Below are positions 48,548 through 56,350 of a stretch of 64,000 bases of DNA, one piece after another. Origin of the DNA: Nesterenkonia sp. E16_10 (GTDB lineage Bacteria > Actinomycetota > Actinomycetes > Actinomycetales > Micrococcaceae); the NCBI RefSeq assembly GCF_017347085.1, contig NZ_JADPSA010000029.1, forward strand, positions 186,001-250,000, in the 5' to 3' direction. The notes below the pieces were generated by a model, which saw nothing but the letters and a program-made list of their open reading frames with translations, ran no database searches and was not told where the DNA came from. Each line of letters starts with the position of its first letter. The first letter of the stretch is position 1. The position numbers and the translations under genes are program-made.

Positions 48548-50905
48548 ATGACTCGCTCCAACCCACCCGTCGAGGAAGCTGACGAGAACAACCTCGAAGT
48601 CGACAAGCCCAAGGACTGGGCGGCCGGCGTACCAGGGGTTTACCACTCGATGCAGCCAGCACTCAAACACATGGGGGCCACGCGAAGCGCACGGACTCTG
48701 CTTGCGATGAACCAGAAACAAGGGTTCGACTGCATGAGCTGCGCCTGGCCAGACCCATCCGGGCACCGGAGCAAGTTCGAGTACTGCGAGAACGGCGCCA
48801 AGGCAGTCACCTGGGAGGCCACCCCGGTGACGGTAGCCTCCGACTTCTGGGCCGAACACCCGATCAGCGAGCTGCGTGAGCGCTCCGAGTACTGGCTGGG
48901 GATGCAGGGCCGACTCACCGAACCCGTCTACAAGGCTGCCGGTGACGAACACTACCGACCCATCGACTGGGACACCGCCATCGCCATCGTGGCGGGCAAG
49001 CTCAAGGGCCTCTCATCGCCCGATGAAGCCGCGTTCTACACCAGCGGCCGCGCGTCGAACGAAGCGGCGTTCATCTACCAGCTGTTCATCCGTGGATTCG
49101 GCACCAACAACATGCCCGACTGCTCAAACATGTGCCACGAATCCTCCGGGGTGGCGATGGGCGAGACCATCGGGGTCGGCAAGGCCACGGTCGCATACGA
49201 CGACTTCCTCAGCACGGACCTGATGATCGTGATCGGGCAGAATCCAGGAACCAACCATCCCCGCATGCTCAGCGCCATGGAGCAGCAGAAGGAGAACGGC
49301 GGCCAGATCGTCGCAGTCAACCCCCTGCCCGAGGCCGGACTGCGCAGATTCAAGAACCCCCAGAAGCCCAAGGGTGTCGTGGGCCGCGGAACCCAGCTCG
49401 CCGACCAGTTCCTCCAGATCCGCGCCGGAGGAGACATGGCCCTGCTCCAGGCAGTGTCCAAGCGCGTGCTCGACGCGGAGGACAGAAGCCCCGGCGCAGT
49501 GCTCGACCACGCCTTCATCGCCGAGCACTGTGACGGTCTGACAGAGCTGCGCGAACACCTCTCGCACCTGGATGAACAGACCGTGTTGGAAGCCACAGGT
49601 CTGCGATCGGAAGAGATCGACGAACTCACCGAGCGCTATATCAACGCTGAATCGGTCATCATCACCTGGGCGATGGGCGTCACCCAGCAGAAGAACGGCG
49701 TCGGCACCATCAAGGAGATCATCAACCTGCTCCTGCTGAGGGGAAACTTCGGCCGGCCAGGGGCTGGTGCCTCCCCGATCCGTGGACACTCCAATGTCCA
49801 AGGTGACCGCACGATGGGCATCTGGGAGCAGATGCCGGCGTCTTTCCTGGACGCGCTCGGCAAAGAGTTCGCGTTCGAACCTCCCCGTGAGCACGGTGTC
49901 GATTCGGTCGACGCGGTGCGAGGCATGCGCGACGGCAAGATCAAATTCTTCCTCGCCCTGGGGGGAAACTTCGTGGCCGCAATGTCTGACACCGCAGCCA
50001 CCGAGGCGGCGATGCAGAACCTCGAGATGAACGTGCAGATCTCCACCAAGCTGAACCGATCCCACACCGTGGTGGGCCAGGAAGCACTCATCCTGCCGAC
50101 CCTGGGCCGCACCGAGATCGATGTGCAGGCATCCGGGCCGCAGTTCGTCTCGGTGGAGGACACCGTCAGCGCCGTCCACTCCTCCGAAGGCCGGGTGGAA
50201 CCGGTGGCGCCGAACCTGCTCTCCGAGATCGCCATCGTCAGCCGCATCGCCCACGCGACCCTGGGCAGTCGCATCGCAGCCGACTGGCAGGGGTTCGAGG
50301 GCGACTACGATCTGATCCGCGACCACATCTCGCACGTGGTCCCAGGGTGTGAGAACTATAACCAGCGCATCCGCGAGAAGGACGGCTTCCTGCTGGCAAA
50401 CGGACCACGGGACTCCCGGACCTTCAACACCCCCAGCGGCAAGGCCAAGATGACCGTGAACGAGCTGGACCCCATGGACTGCCCGCCGGGTCGACTCATT
50501 CTGCAGACCATGCGCTCGCATGACCAGTTCAACACCACCATCTACGGCTATAACGACCGCTACCGAGGAATCAAGAAGGGTCGACACGTGCTCTTCGTGA
50601 ACCCTGAGGACCTCGAGCAGCTCGGCTTCAGTGATGGTGACCTGGTGGACGTGCACGGAGAATACGCAGACGGCAAGGACCGCGTGCTGCGGAAGTTCCG
50701 CGCGGTGTCCTATCCCACCGCCCGCGGCTGCGCGGCGGTGTATTACCCGGAAGGAAACGTTCTGGTGCCGCTCGACGACACGGTTCAGGGCAGCAATACG
50801 CCGGTGTCCAAAGGCGTGATCATCAGACTCGAGCCGGCCGGAAATGGTCCCGCCGGGGGCAGCGGCGAGGAGAACAAGCAGGCGGACATGCCAGCGACCG
50901 TGTGA
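48548..50905 (+). CDS. FdhF/YdeP family molybdopterin oxidoreductase
   Basis: A 785-residue molybdopterin enzyme of the DMSO-reductase superfamily. The N-terminal cysteines lie in FDCMSCAWPDPSG with a later EYCENG, only three in place of the usual four cluster ligands, as in YdeP proteins. DCSNMCHESSG near residue 193 aligns with the formate dehydrogenase H segment that holds selenocysteine, here cysteine 196. GHSNVQGDRTMG and NGPRDSRTFNTPSGKAK follow, then the MoCo-binding C-terminal domain. The ATG at 48548 has AAGG eight bases upstream; 48542 is possible. There is no twin-arginine signal. Formate oxidation is suggested by the formamidase next to it but is unproved. Confidence 0.88.
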   Translation: MTRSNPPVEEADENNLEVDKPKDWAAGVPGVYHSMQPALKHMGATRSARTLLAMNQKQGFDCMSCAWPDPSGHRSKFEYCENGAKAVTWEATPVTVASDFWAEHPISELRERSEYWLGMQGRLTEPVYKAAGDEHYRPIDWDTAIAIVAGKLKGLSSPDEAAFYTSGRASNEAAFIYQLFIRGFGTNNMPDCSNMCHESSGVAMGETIGVGKATVAYDDFLSTDLMIVIGQNPGTNHPRMLSAMEQQKENGGQIVAVNPLPEAGLRRFKNPQKPKGVVGRGTQLADQFLQIRAGGDMALLQAVSKRVLDAEDRSPGAVLDHAFIAEHCDGLTELREHLSHLDEQTVLEATGLRSEEIDELTERYINAESVIITWAMGVTQQKNGVGTIKEIINLLLLRGNFGRPGAGASPIRGHSNVQGDRTMGIWEQMPASFLDALGKEFAFEPPREHGVDSVDAVRGMRDGKIKFFLALGGNFVAAMSDTAATEAAMQNLEMNVQISTKLNRSHTVVGQEALILPTLGRTEIDVQASGPQFVSVEDTVSAVHSSEGRVEPVAPNLLSEIAIVSRIAHATLGSRIAADWQGFEGDYDLIRDHISHVVPGCENYNQRIREKDGFLLANGPRDSRTFNTPSGKAKMTVNELDPMDCPPGRLILQTMRSHDQFNTTIYGYNDRYRGIKKGRHVLFVNPEDLEQLGFSDGDLVDVHGEYADGKDRVLRKFRAVSYPTARGCAAVYYPEGNVLVPLDDTVQGSNTPVSKGVIIRLEPAGNGPAGGSGEENKQADMPATV

Positions 50906-50946
50906 CACCTCACCCGGTCGCGTCCGGGGGCACCGGTCCCGGGCGA

Positions 50947-50952
50947 TAGCCT
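50947..50952 (+). promoter_or_regulatory. -10 element of the RlmA-like gene, probable leaderless start
   Basis: TAGCCT is followed by seven bases and the GTG at 50960, with no ribosome site between. Confidence 0.35.
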
Positions 50953-50959
50953 GGACCAC

Positions 50960-51850
50960 GTGACCCCACCCTGGCCTCTGACCTGCCCCGCCTGCGCCGC
51001 ACCGCTGGAGACGACCCCGCTGGAGACGACCCCGCGGCCGAGCGCAGCGTCACCCGTGGGGCTGCAGGCGCTGCGCTGCCCCTCCGGCCATCGCTTCGAC
51101 GCCGCACGCCAGGGCTATGTCAACCTGCTCTCGGGCCGCGGCACCCGGTTCACCGCCGATTCTGCGCAGATGATCATGGCCCGGGAACGCGTGCAGGACG
51201 CCGGGGTCTTCGCTGCTCTCAGCGAGGAACTGGCACGGATCCTGATCCAGGACCTGCCCCAGCGCGGAACCGCCTGGGCCGCTGAATCTGCGCTGCTGCT
51301 GGACTGCGGTGCCGGCACCGGACACTATCTGCACCAGCTGCTCGAGGTCATCCCCTCAGCCCACGGGATAGCCCTGGATCTCTCCACCGCTGGACTCAAG
51401 CGCGCGGCCCGCCACCCGCGAACCCTCGCGCTGGCCTGGGACCTGTGGCAGCCACTCCCCCTGGCCTCGGATTCGGTGGACCTGTTGCTCGACGTCTTCG
51501 CCCCCCGCAACGTGGCCGAGTACGCACGCGTGCTTCGCCCGGGCGGCCTCGCTGTGGTGGTCACCCCCGGTGACTCACACCTGATCGAGCTGCGCTCAGC
51601 CGGGATGCTCGAGGTGCAGGGCCAGAAGCTGCATCAGCTGCAGGAACAGATGGCACCGTCCTTCGGGGCCCCCGAGCAGAGCACACAGGTGACCACGGCG
51701 GTCCCCGTGGACGCCGGACTCGCCGCTGACCTGGTCTTCATGGGTCCCGCCGGACATCACCACGACCATGACACGCTGCGTGAGAGTCTTCTGGCGCGGG
51801 AGGTGTCACAAGTCACCGTCCACCTCGACGTGAGCCTGTGGCGCGGATAG
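50960..51850 (+). CDS. RlmA-like 23S rRNA (guanine-N1) methyltransferase
   Basis: A 296-residue methyltransferase. The N-terminal zinc finger has CPACAAPL and LRCPSGHRFDAARQGYVNLL, and the SAM-binding motif DCGAGTGHYL lies near residue 115, as in RlmA(I)/(II) enzymes that methylate G745 or G748 of 23S rRNA. Some family members confer tylosin or other macrolide tolerance. A low-complexity repeat (LETTPLETTP) separates the two halves of the zinc finger. The GTG start is probably leaderless. Confidence 0.85.
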   Translation: MTPPWPLTCPACAAPLETTPLETTPRPSAASPVGLQALRCPSGHRFDAARQGYVNLLSGRGTRFTADSAQMIMARERVQDAGVFAALSEELARILIQDLPQRGTAWAAESALLLDCGAGTGHYLHQLLEVIPSAHGIALDLSTAGLKRAARHPRTLALAWDLWQPLPLASDSVDLLLDVFAPRNVAEYARVLRPGGLAVVVTPGDSHLIELRSAGMLEVQGQKLHQLQEQMAPSFGAPEQSTQVTTAVPVDAGLAADLVFMGPAGHHHDHDTLRESLLAREVSQVTVHLDVSLWRG

Positions 51851-51888
51851 GCTGAAGGCACGCGAATATGGGTTGATGAGGAGCTGAG

Positions 51889-52404
51889 ATGATCGAATGG
51901 TTCGGCGACAACCTCTGGGCGCCCTGGTTGGCACTGGCCCTGGGGCTCCTGGTGCTGGAAGCCATCACGCTCGATCTGCTCTTCCTGATGCTCGCCGTCG
52001 GAGCCGGCGCGGCCACCACGGTGGCCCTCGCCGGAGGCGAACCCTGGCTGCAGGTGCTGGTCGGCTGCGCCACCGCGCTGCTGATGCTCGGCGCGGTCCG
52101 GCCCATCGCGCTCAAACATCTCAAGAAGGGTCCGGCGAACCAGCTGACCAACATCGACCGGATGGCCGGCATGGAAGCACGCGCCCTGGAGGCCATCACG
52201 GGAGACTCCGGACTCGCCGAGGTCGACGGCGACACCTGGACGGCCCGCACCCTCGACGACGTGCGCATCGAACCCGGAATGACCGCCGTCGTCGACTCGG
52301 TGGACGGCGCGACCGTCTACCTTCGGCCGGCGCGAGACATCAAATGGGATGACGCGGGACCTGACACCCTCGGGCCCCGCACTCCCCGACCGGAAGGCGC
52401 CTGA
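51889..52404 (+). CDS. NfeD family membrane protein
   Basis: A 171-residue protein with two to three N-terminal membrane helices (ALALGLLVLEAITLDLLFLM; VALAGGEPWLQVLVGCATALLMLGAV) and a C-terminal OB-fold domain (GLAEVDGDTWTARTLDD, then ATVYLRPA). Short NfeD proteins pair with SPFH/stomatin proteins, whose gene starts 38 bases downstream; the pair forms a membrane microdomain complex. GAGGAGCTGAG precedes the ATG. Confidence 0.9.
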   Translation: MIEWFGDNLWAPWLALALGLLVLEAITLDLLFLMLAVGAGAATTVALAGGEPWLQVLVGCATALLMLGAVRPIALKHLKKGPANQLTNIDRMAGMEARALEAITGDSGLAEVDGDTWTARTLDDVRIEPGMTAVVDSVDGATVYLRPARDIKWDDAGPDTLGPRTPRPEGA

Positions 52405-52442
52405 GCGATCATCAGGCGCTCCACTGAAAAGAACGGAACGTC

Positions 52443-53675
52443 ATGGAAGTCACTGCACTTGTAGTTCTCCTGGTCCTGGTCGCTCTGGTGGTGATCGTCA
52501 TCGCCCGCAGCGTGCGCATCGTGCCGCAGGCTCGCGCGGGCCTGATCGAGCGTCTGGGCAAGTACCAGCGCACCCAGGGACCGGGACTGACCCTGCTCGT
52601 CCCCTTCGTCGATCGGCTGCTGCCGATGCTGGACATGCGCGAGCAGGTCGTGTCCTTCCCTCCCCAGCCGGTGATCACCGAAGACAACCTGGTGGTCTCC
52701 ATCGACACCGTGGTGTACTTCCAGATCACCGACCCGAAGGCTGCGACCTACGAGATCCAGAACTACATCATCGCGGTGGAACAGCTCACCACGACCACCC
52801 TGCGCAACGTGGTCGGCGGACTGAACCTGGAAGAGGCGCTGACCTCGCGAGACCGGATCAACGGACAGCTCCGCGGAGAACTGGACAAGGTCACCGGACG
52901 CTGGGGCATCCGCGTGGCCCGAGTGGAGCTCAAGGCCATCGAGCCGCCGCACTCCATCCAGGACTCGATGGAGAAGCAGATGCGCGCCGAGCGTGAACGT
53001 CGCGCCGCGATCCTCACCGCGGAGGGCACCAAGCAGGCCGCGATCCTCACCGCAGAAGGTGAGCGCCAGGCCTCGATCCTCGCCGCCGAGGGTGACGCGC
53101 AGGCACGAATCCTGGGCGCCAACGCCGAGGCGCAGGCTATCGAGACCGTGTTCAACGCGGTCCACGACTCCGAGCCCGGCCCAGAGCTGCTCTCCTACCA
53201 GTACCTGCAGATCCTCCCGGAGATCGCCAAGTCCGAGTCCAACACCATGTGGATGATCCCCGGCGAGTTCAGCGACGCGCTGAAGAACCTCTCCGGCGCG
53301 TTCGGCGGCCCCGAGTCAGCTCAGCAGTCCGGAATCAGCCTCGAGGACCGGGAAGCCGAACGCGCGGCCCGCACGGAGCGGCTGAAGCAGCGTCGCCAGG
53401 AGAAGGCCAAGGAGAACGCACAGAACCAGGGCAAGCCCTCCATCTCCTCGGCCATCGCGGATATGGCCGAGTCGGCCCGCAGCACCTCGGTCACCGATGA
53501 GAATCCGCACTACACGAGCCGCCAGGAGATCGAGCAGGAGGCCCGCAAGGCGCAGGTCGGCAACGCCACGGTGGCCGACACCCGCACCGAGGCCCCCGCC
53601 GAGGAGGCCACCGAGCTCACCGAGCAGCCGGTCTTCCAGCAGCAGCCGGAGCCCATGGAGGACCCCCAACGCTGA
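52443..53675 (+). CDS. SPFH domain (stomatin/slipin-like) protein
   Basis: A 410-residue membrane-anchored scaffold. An N-terminal hydrophobic helix (LVVLLVLVALVVIVIARS) is followed by the SPFH domain (RIVPQARAGLIERLGKYQRT, VSIDTVVYFQITDP), a coiled coil with EKQMRAERERRAA, and three near-repeats of the AILTAEG type. Beyond residue 300 it is a charged disordered tail of about 110 residues, longer than in most bacterial slipins. It is translated with the NfeD gene upstream. Confidence 0.9.
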   Translation: MEVTALVVLLVLVALVVIVIARSVRIVPQARAGLIERLGKYQRTQGPGLTLLVPFVDRLLPMLDMREQVVSFPPQPVITEDNLVVSIDTVVYFQITDPKAATYEIQNYIIAVEQLTTTTLRNVVGGLNLEEALTSRDRINGQLRGELDKVTGRWGIRVARVELKAIEPPHSIQDSMEKQMRAERERRAAILTAEGTKQAAILTAEGERQASILAAEGDAQARILGANAEAQAIETVFNAVHDSEPGPELLSYQYLQILPEIAKSESNTMWMIPGEFSDALKNLSGAFGGPESAQQSGISLEDREAERAARTERLKQRRQEKAKENAQNQGKPSISSAIADMAESARSTSVTDENPHYTSRQEIEQEARKAQVGNATVADTRTEAPAEEATELTEQPVFQQQPEPMEDPQR

Positions 53676-53683
53676 CCAAGATG

Positions 53684-53710
53684 GGAATAACACCGCGGTG
53701 CTCTAGAGTT
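53684..53710 (+). promoter_or_regulatory. SigR/SigH-type promoter of rbpA
   Basis: GGAAT (53684-53688) and GTT (53708-53710) are 19 bases apart, or 18 after GGAATA, matching the thiol-stress ECF sigma factor consensus (SigR of Streptomyces, SigH of mycobacteria). It lies 43 bases before the rbpA ATG. rbpA is a known SigR target in Streptomyces. Confidence 0.55.
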
Positions 53711-53752
53711 ATAGGTAAGAATGACTCTGCCCATCACACTGGAGGATAATCG

Positions 53753-54094
53753 ATGAGTGATCGCAGTCTGCGCGGAATGCGCCTCGGTGCGCAGTCCATG
53801 GAAACCGAGCAGGGCGTCGAGCCGGCGCCCCGCCAGGAGATCGAGTACCTCACGGAGGACGGCGAGCGGATGCGGGTGATGTTCTCCGCTGAGGCCGATG
53901 TCCCGGCCACCTGGGTCTCCCCCACCGGCAAGGAAGGTCTGCGCGTTGATGTGGACCGGCCCGAGGCCGAGCCGGTGAAGCCGGTCAGGTCCCACTGGGA
54001 CATGCTGCTGGAAAGACGTTCTACAGAGGACCTCGAGGTGATCCTGCAGGACCGCCTGAAGCTGCTCAAGGAGCGTCGCGGCGAGGCCGCCTGA
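53753..54094 (+). CDS. rbpA: RNA polymerase-binding protein RbpA
   Basis: A 113-residue actinobacteria-specific transcription factor that binds RNA polymerase and the housekeeping sigma factor and stabilises open complexes. The core domain (RLGAQSMETEQG...EYLTEDGERMRVMF; PATWVSPTGKEG) and the sigma-interaction segment THWDMLLERRS-type (here SHWDMLLERRSTEDLEVIL) are clear. The cysteines that bind zinc in some orthologues are absent. GGAGG precedes the ATG. A thiol-stress promoter lies upstream and a strong terminator follows. Confidence 0.95.
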   Translation: MSDRSLRGMRLGAQSMETEQGVEPAPRQEIEYLTEDGERMRVMFSAEADVPATWVSPTGKEGLRVDVDRPEAEPVKPVRSHWDMLLERRSTEDLEVILQDRLKLLKERRGEAA

Positions 54095-54137
54095 GACTCT
54101 CGAAGCGGATCCCCGGCTGAGCTGAGAAGCTTGCCGA

Positions 54138-54193
54138 GCATACAGCGACGGCGTCCCTCCCGAATTCTCGGGACGGACGCCGTCGCTGTATGC
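54138..54193. terminator. Bidirectional terminator between rbpA and ppm
   Basis: A long hairpin with a 19-base outer stem (GCATACAGCGACGGCGTCC and its complement) and an inner stem CCCGA/TCGGG lies between the convergent rbpA and ppm genes. Confidence 0.85.
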
Positions 54194-54262
54194 ATCTGCT
54201 GTTCCGGAGTCCTTCTTCCGGTCCGTCTTCCATGGTCACGGCTGGCTGCCAGGGGCGGATCC

Positions 54263-54997
54263 TCAGCGCTGGCGCAGCTTCTGCCCCAGCGTCCTCGCCC
54301 GAGCACGCAGCCCCCAGCGCGTGACGTTGACCATCGCCTCGACCACGATGTTGGAACTCATCTTGGATTCACCCTGGGTGCGCTCGACGAAGGTGATGGG
54401 CACCTCGGCAATGGTCTTGCCCATGCTCGCCACCCGGAAGGTCATATCGACCTGGAAGCCATAGCCCACCGACTCGATGCTGCCCAGATCGATCTCTTCG
54501 AGCACCGAACGCCGGAACACCCGGAATCCGGCCGTGATGTCTCGGACCTTCAGACCCAGCAGGGTCCGGGAGTAGAGGCTCCCCGCCCGGGAGATCGCCA
54601 CCCGGTGCAGCGGCCAGTTGACCACCGAACCTCCCGGCACCCAGCGCGACCCGATGACCAGGTCAGCCTCATCGATCTTGGCCAGCAGCTTCGGCAGCTG
54701 TTCGGGCTGGTGTGAGCCGTCGGCGTCGAGCTCCACGAGCACGTCGTAGCCGCGTTCGAGTCCCCAGTGGAATCCCGCGATATAGGCGCCGCCGAGCCCG
54801 TTCTTGGCCTTGCGGTGCAGCACATTGATCTGCGGGTCCTGGTCGGCGAGCTCCTCGGCGAAGTCCCCCGTCCCGTCGGGGCTGTTGTCATCGACGATGA
54901 GCACATCTGAGGTCGGCACTGCCGCCCGCAGACGTTCCACCGTGCCCGGCAGGGCATCGATCTCGTCATAGGTCGGGATGATCGTCAGGATCTTCAC
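54263..54997 (-). CDS. Polyprenol monophosphomannose synthase
   Basis: A 244-residue family-2 glycosyltransferase that moves mannose from GDP-mannose to polyprenyl phosphate on the inner face of the membrane, supplying lipoglycans and protein mannosylation. IPTYDEIDALPG, VDDNSPDGTG, the metal/donor site ELDADGSHQPE and the acceptor block GSRWVPGGSVVNWP are diagnostic. It is the soluble Ppm catalytic unit without a fused Lnt domain. It is convergent with rbpA, a common actinobacterial arrangement. Confidence 0.93.
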   Translation of the reverse strand: MKILTIIPTYDEIDALPGTVERLRAAVPTSDVLIVDDNSPDGTGDFAEELADQDPQINVLHRKAKNGLGGAYIAGFHWGLERGYDVLVELDADGSHQPEQLPKLLAKIDEADLVIGSRWVPGGSVVNWPLHRVAISRAGSLYSRTLLGLKVRDITAGFRVFRRSVLEEIDLGSIESVGYGFQVDMTFRVASMGKTIAEVPITFVERTQGESKMSSNIVVEAMVNVTRWGLRARARTLGQKLRQR

Positions 54998-55075
54998 GAG
55001 TCGCTTCGCGTCCTTCTGGGGGTCGTGGGGCTGGGTGCAGTGGGTCGGGGACAGTCTACGGTCACCTGCTGGCAG

Positions 55076-56350
55076 CTACGTCTGGGAGGCCCTCGCGGAG
55101 CCGGCGCCCGATCCAGCGGTCACCTCGACGCCGTCGATCACCGTGGCGATCAGCGTGGGCAGCGTCTCCCCGTCGAGGTAGGGCAGCAGCGGCGTGCGGG
55201 CCCGCACGTCGGTGCTCCACGCGGCGGTGCGCGAATCCGGCGTCTGGACTGCCAGGGAATCCACCTCCCAGACCGCGTAGGTCGCACGGGCGCCCGGATC
55301 CAGCTGGGCTGAGGTGGCCGGGGTCCCGCTGGACTCGGGCAGAGAGCGGTAGGCGCCGCGGGTCTGGGCGTTGAAGGCCGCCCGCACCGACACCGGATCG
55401 TCCTGATGATGGACATGCGCACTCACCGCGGCCCAGGGACTGTGCCCGGCCTCCGCCACGGCGCTGACCGGCACACCCACGCTCAGCGCAGTGGCCAGGT
55501 GACCTCGACCGCGCAGGACCACCTGCACACCGGTGTTCAGCAGCGATTCCCAGTCCTCGCGGGCGGCGGAATCGAAGCCGTGGAGCACCGTGGGCAGCCC
55601 GCCGGGTGAACTCTGACGTTTGGCCCGCATCTCGGCGGTGGACTCCACCAGGGCGGCGACCACGAGGCCAGGCTCGCTGGGCTGCTCCACATGCAGGATG
55701 AGCTGACGCTGCGCCAGTGCCGCCGCGAGCCGGATGCTCAGCAGGTGTTCCAGCACATCCCCGGCGGGGAGCTGAAGGGCCGCCGGGCGGCCGATGATCG
55801 CGTCCACGGTGCGAAGCAGCTCGGCGGCGCCCCGCACCGCGTCGAGCCGGTCTGCCACGCCTGAGTCGCCGAGACCGATCAGCGTGAGCACCGGATAGGC
55901 CCGCACCCGGTGACCGGCGGCGGCGCGGAACGCGGCGTTCAGCGTGGCCTGCACCGCCTCGGCATCGCTAAGCGCACTCACCGGCAGCTCGATGTTCAGC
56001 CGCGCCGCGCCACATCCCTGCGCCGCGACCCCGTCCAGCTCGGCGGTGATCCGGTCCTCCCAGGAGCGGGTCTCCCCAGCGTCGGAGCTGGGCTCCTGTG
56101 TTCCGGAGCCCTCCTGCGCATGGGGGGCAGCCACATCCTCCCAGCCCACGAAGGCCGGCGCCACCAGGGCGCGGTCCAGATCCTGGATCACCAGGTCGGG
56201 GTCTCTGCGCTCCGCGGCGGTCTCATCCGAGCCGACCCAGGCGATGAGCCCGTCCTCGAGCAGCATCGCGTCGGCGTAGGGCTCGGACGGGGAATGGATC
56301 GTGCCGTTGGTCAGCATCCGCGGCGGGTGCGCGGCACCGGTGCTAGTCAT
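55076..56350 (-). CDS. Amidohydrolase-like protein, probably degenerate
   Basis: A 424-residue protein whose ends resemble amidohydrolases: MLTNGTIHSPSEPYADAMLLEDGLIAWVG at the N-terminus and the composite beta-sandwich at the C-terminus (LDPGARATYAVWEVDSL, PTLIATVIDGV). The HxH metal motif expected after the N-terminal sandwich is missing (AFVGWEDVAAPHAQEG instead), although LHVEQPSE and HVHHQDD may supply later histidines. It overlaps the helY stop by eight bases, so it follows helY in one transcript. The catalytic role is doubtful. Confidence 0.75.
   Translation of the reverse strand: MTSTGAAHPPRMLTNGTIHSPSEPYADAMLLEDGLIAWVGSDETAAERRDPDLVIQDLDRALVAPAFVGWEDVAAPHAQEGSGTQEPSSDAGETRSWEDRITAELDGVAAQGCGAARLNIELPVSALSDAEAVQATLNAAFRAAAGHRVRAYPVLTLIGLGDSGVADRLDAVRGAAELLRTVDAIIGRPAALQLPAGDVLEHLLSIRLAAALAQRQLILHVEQPSEPGLVVAALVESTAEMRAKRQSSPGGLPTVLHGFDSAAREDWESLLNTGVQVVLRGRGHLATALSVGVPVSAVAEAGHSPWAAVSAHVHHQDDPVSVRAAFNAQTRGAYRSLPESSGTPATSAQLDPGARATYAVWEVDSLAVQTPDSRTAAWSTDVRARTPLLPYLDGETLPTLIATVIDGVEVTAGSGAGSARASQT

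Noticed and set aside
49124-50959. A 611-codon reverse-strand frame opposite the FdhF/YdeP gene, and a similar 771-codon forward frame opposite helY (56301-58616)
   Set aside because: Both are shadows of conserved coding sequence; their translations contain no domain-like pattern.
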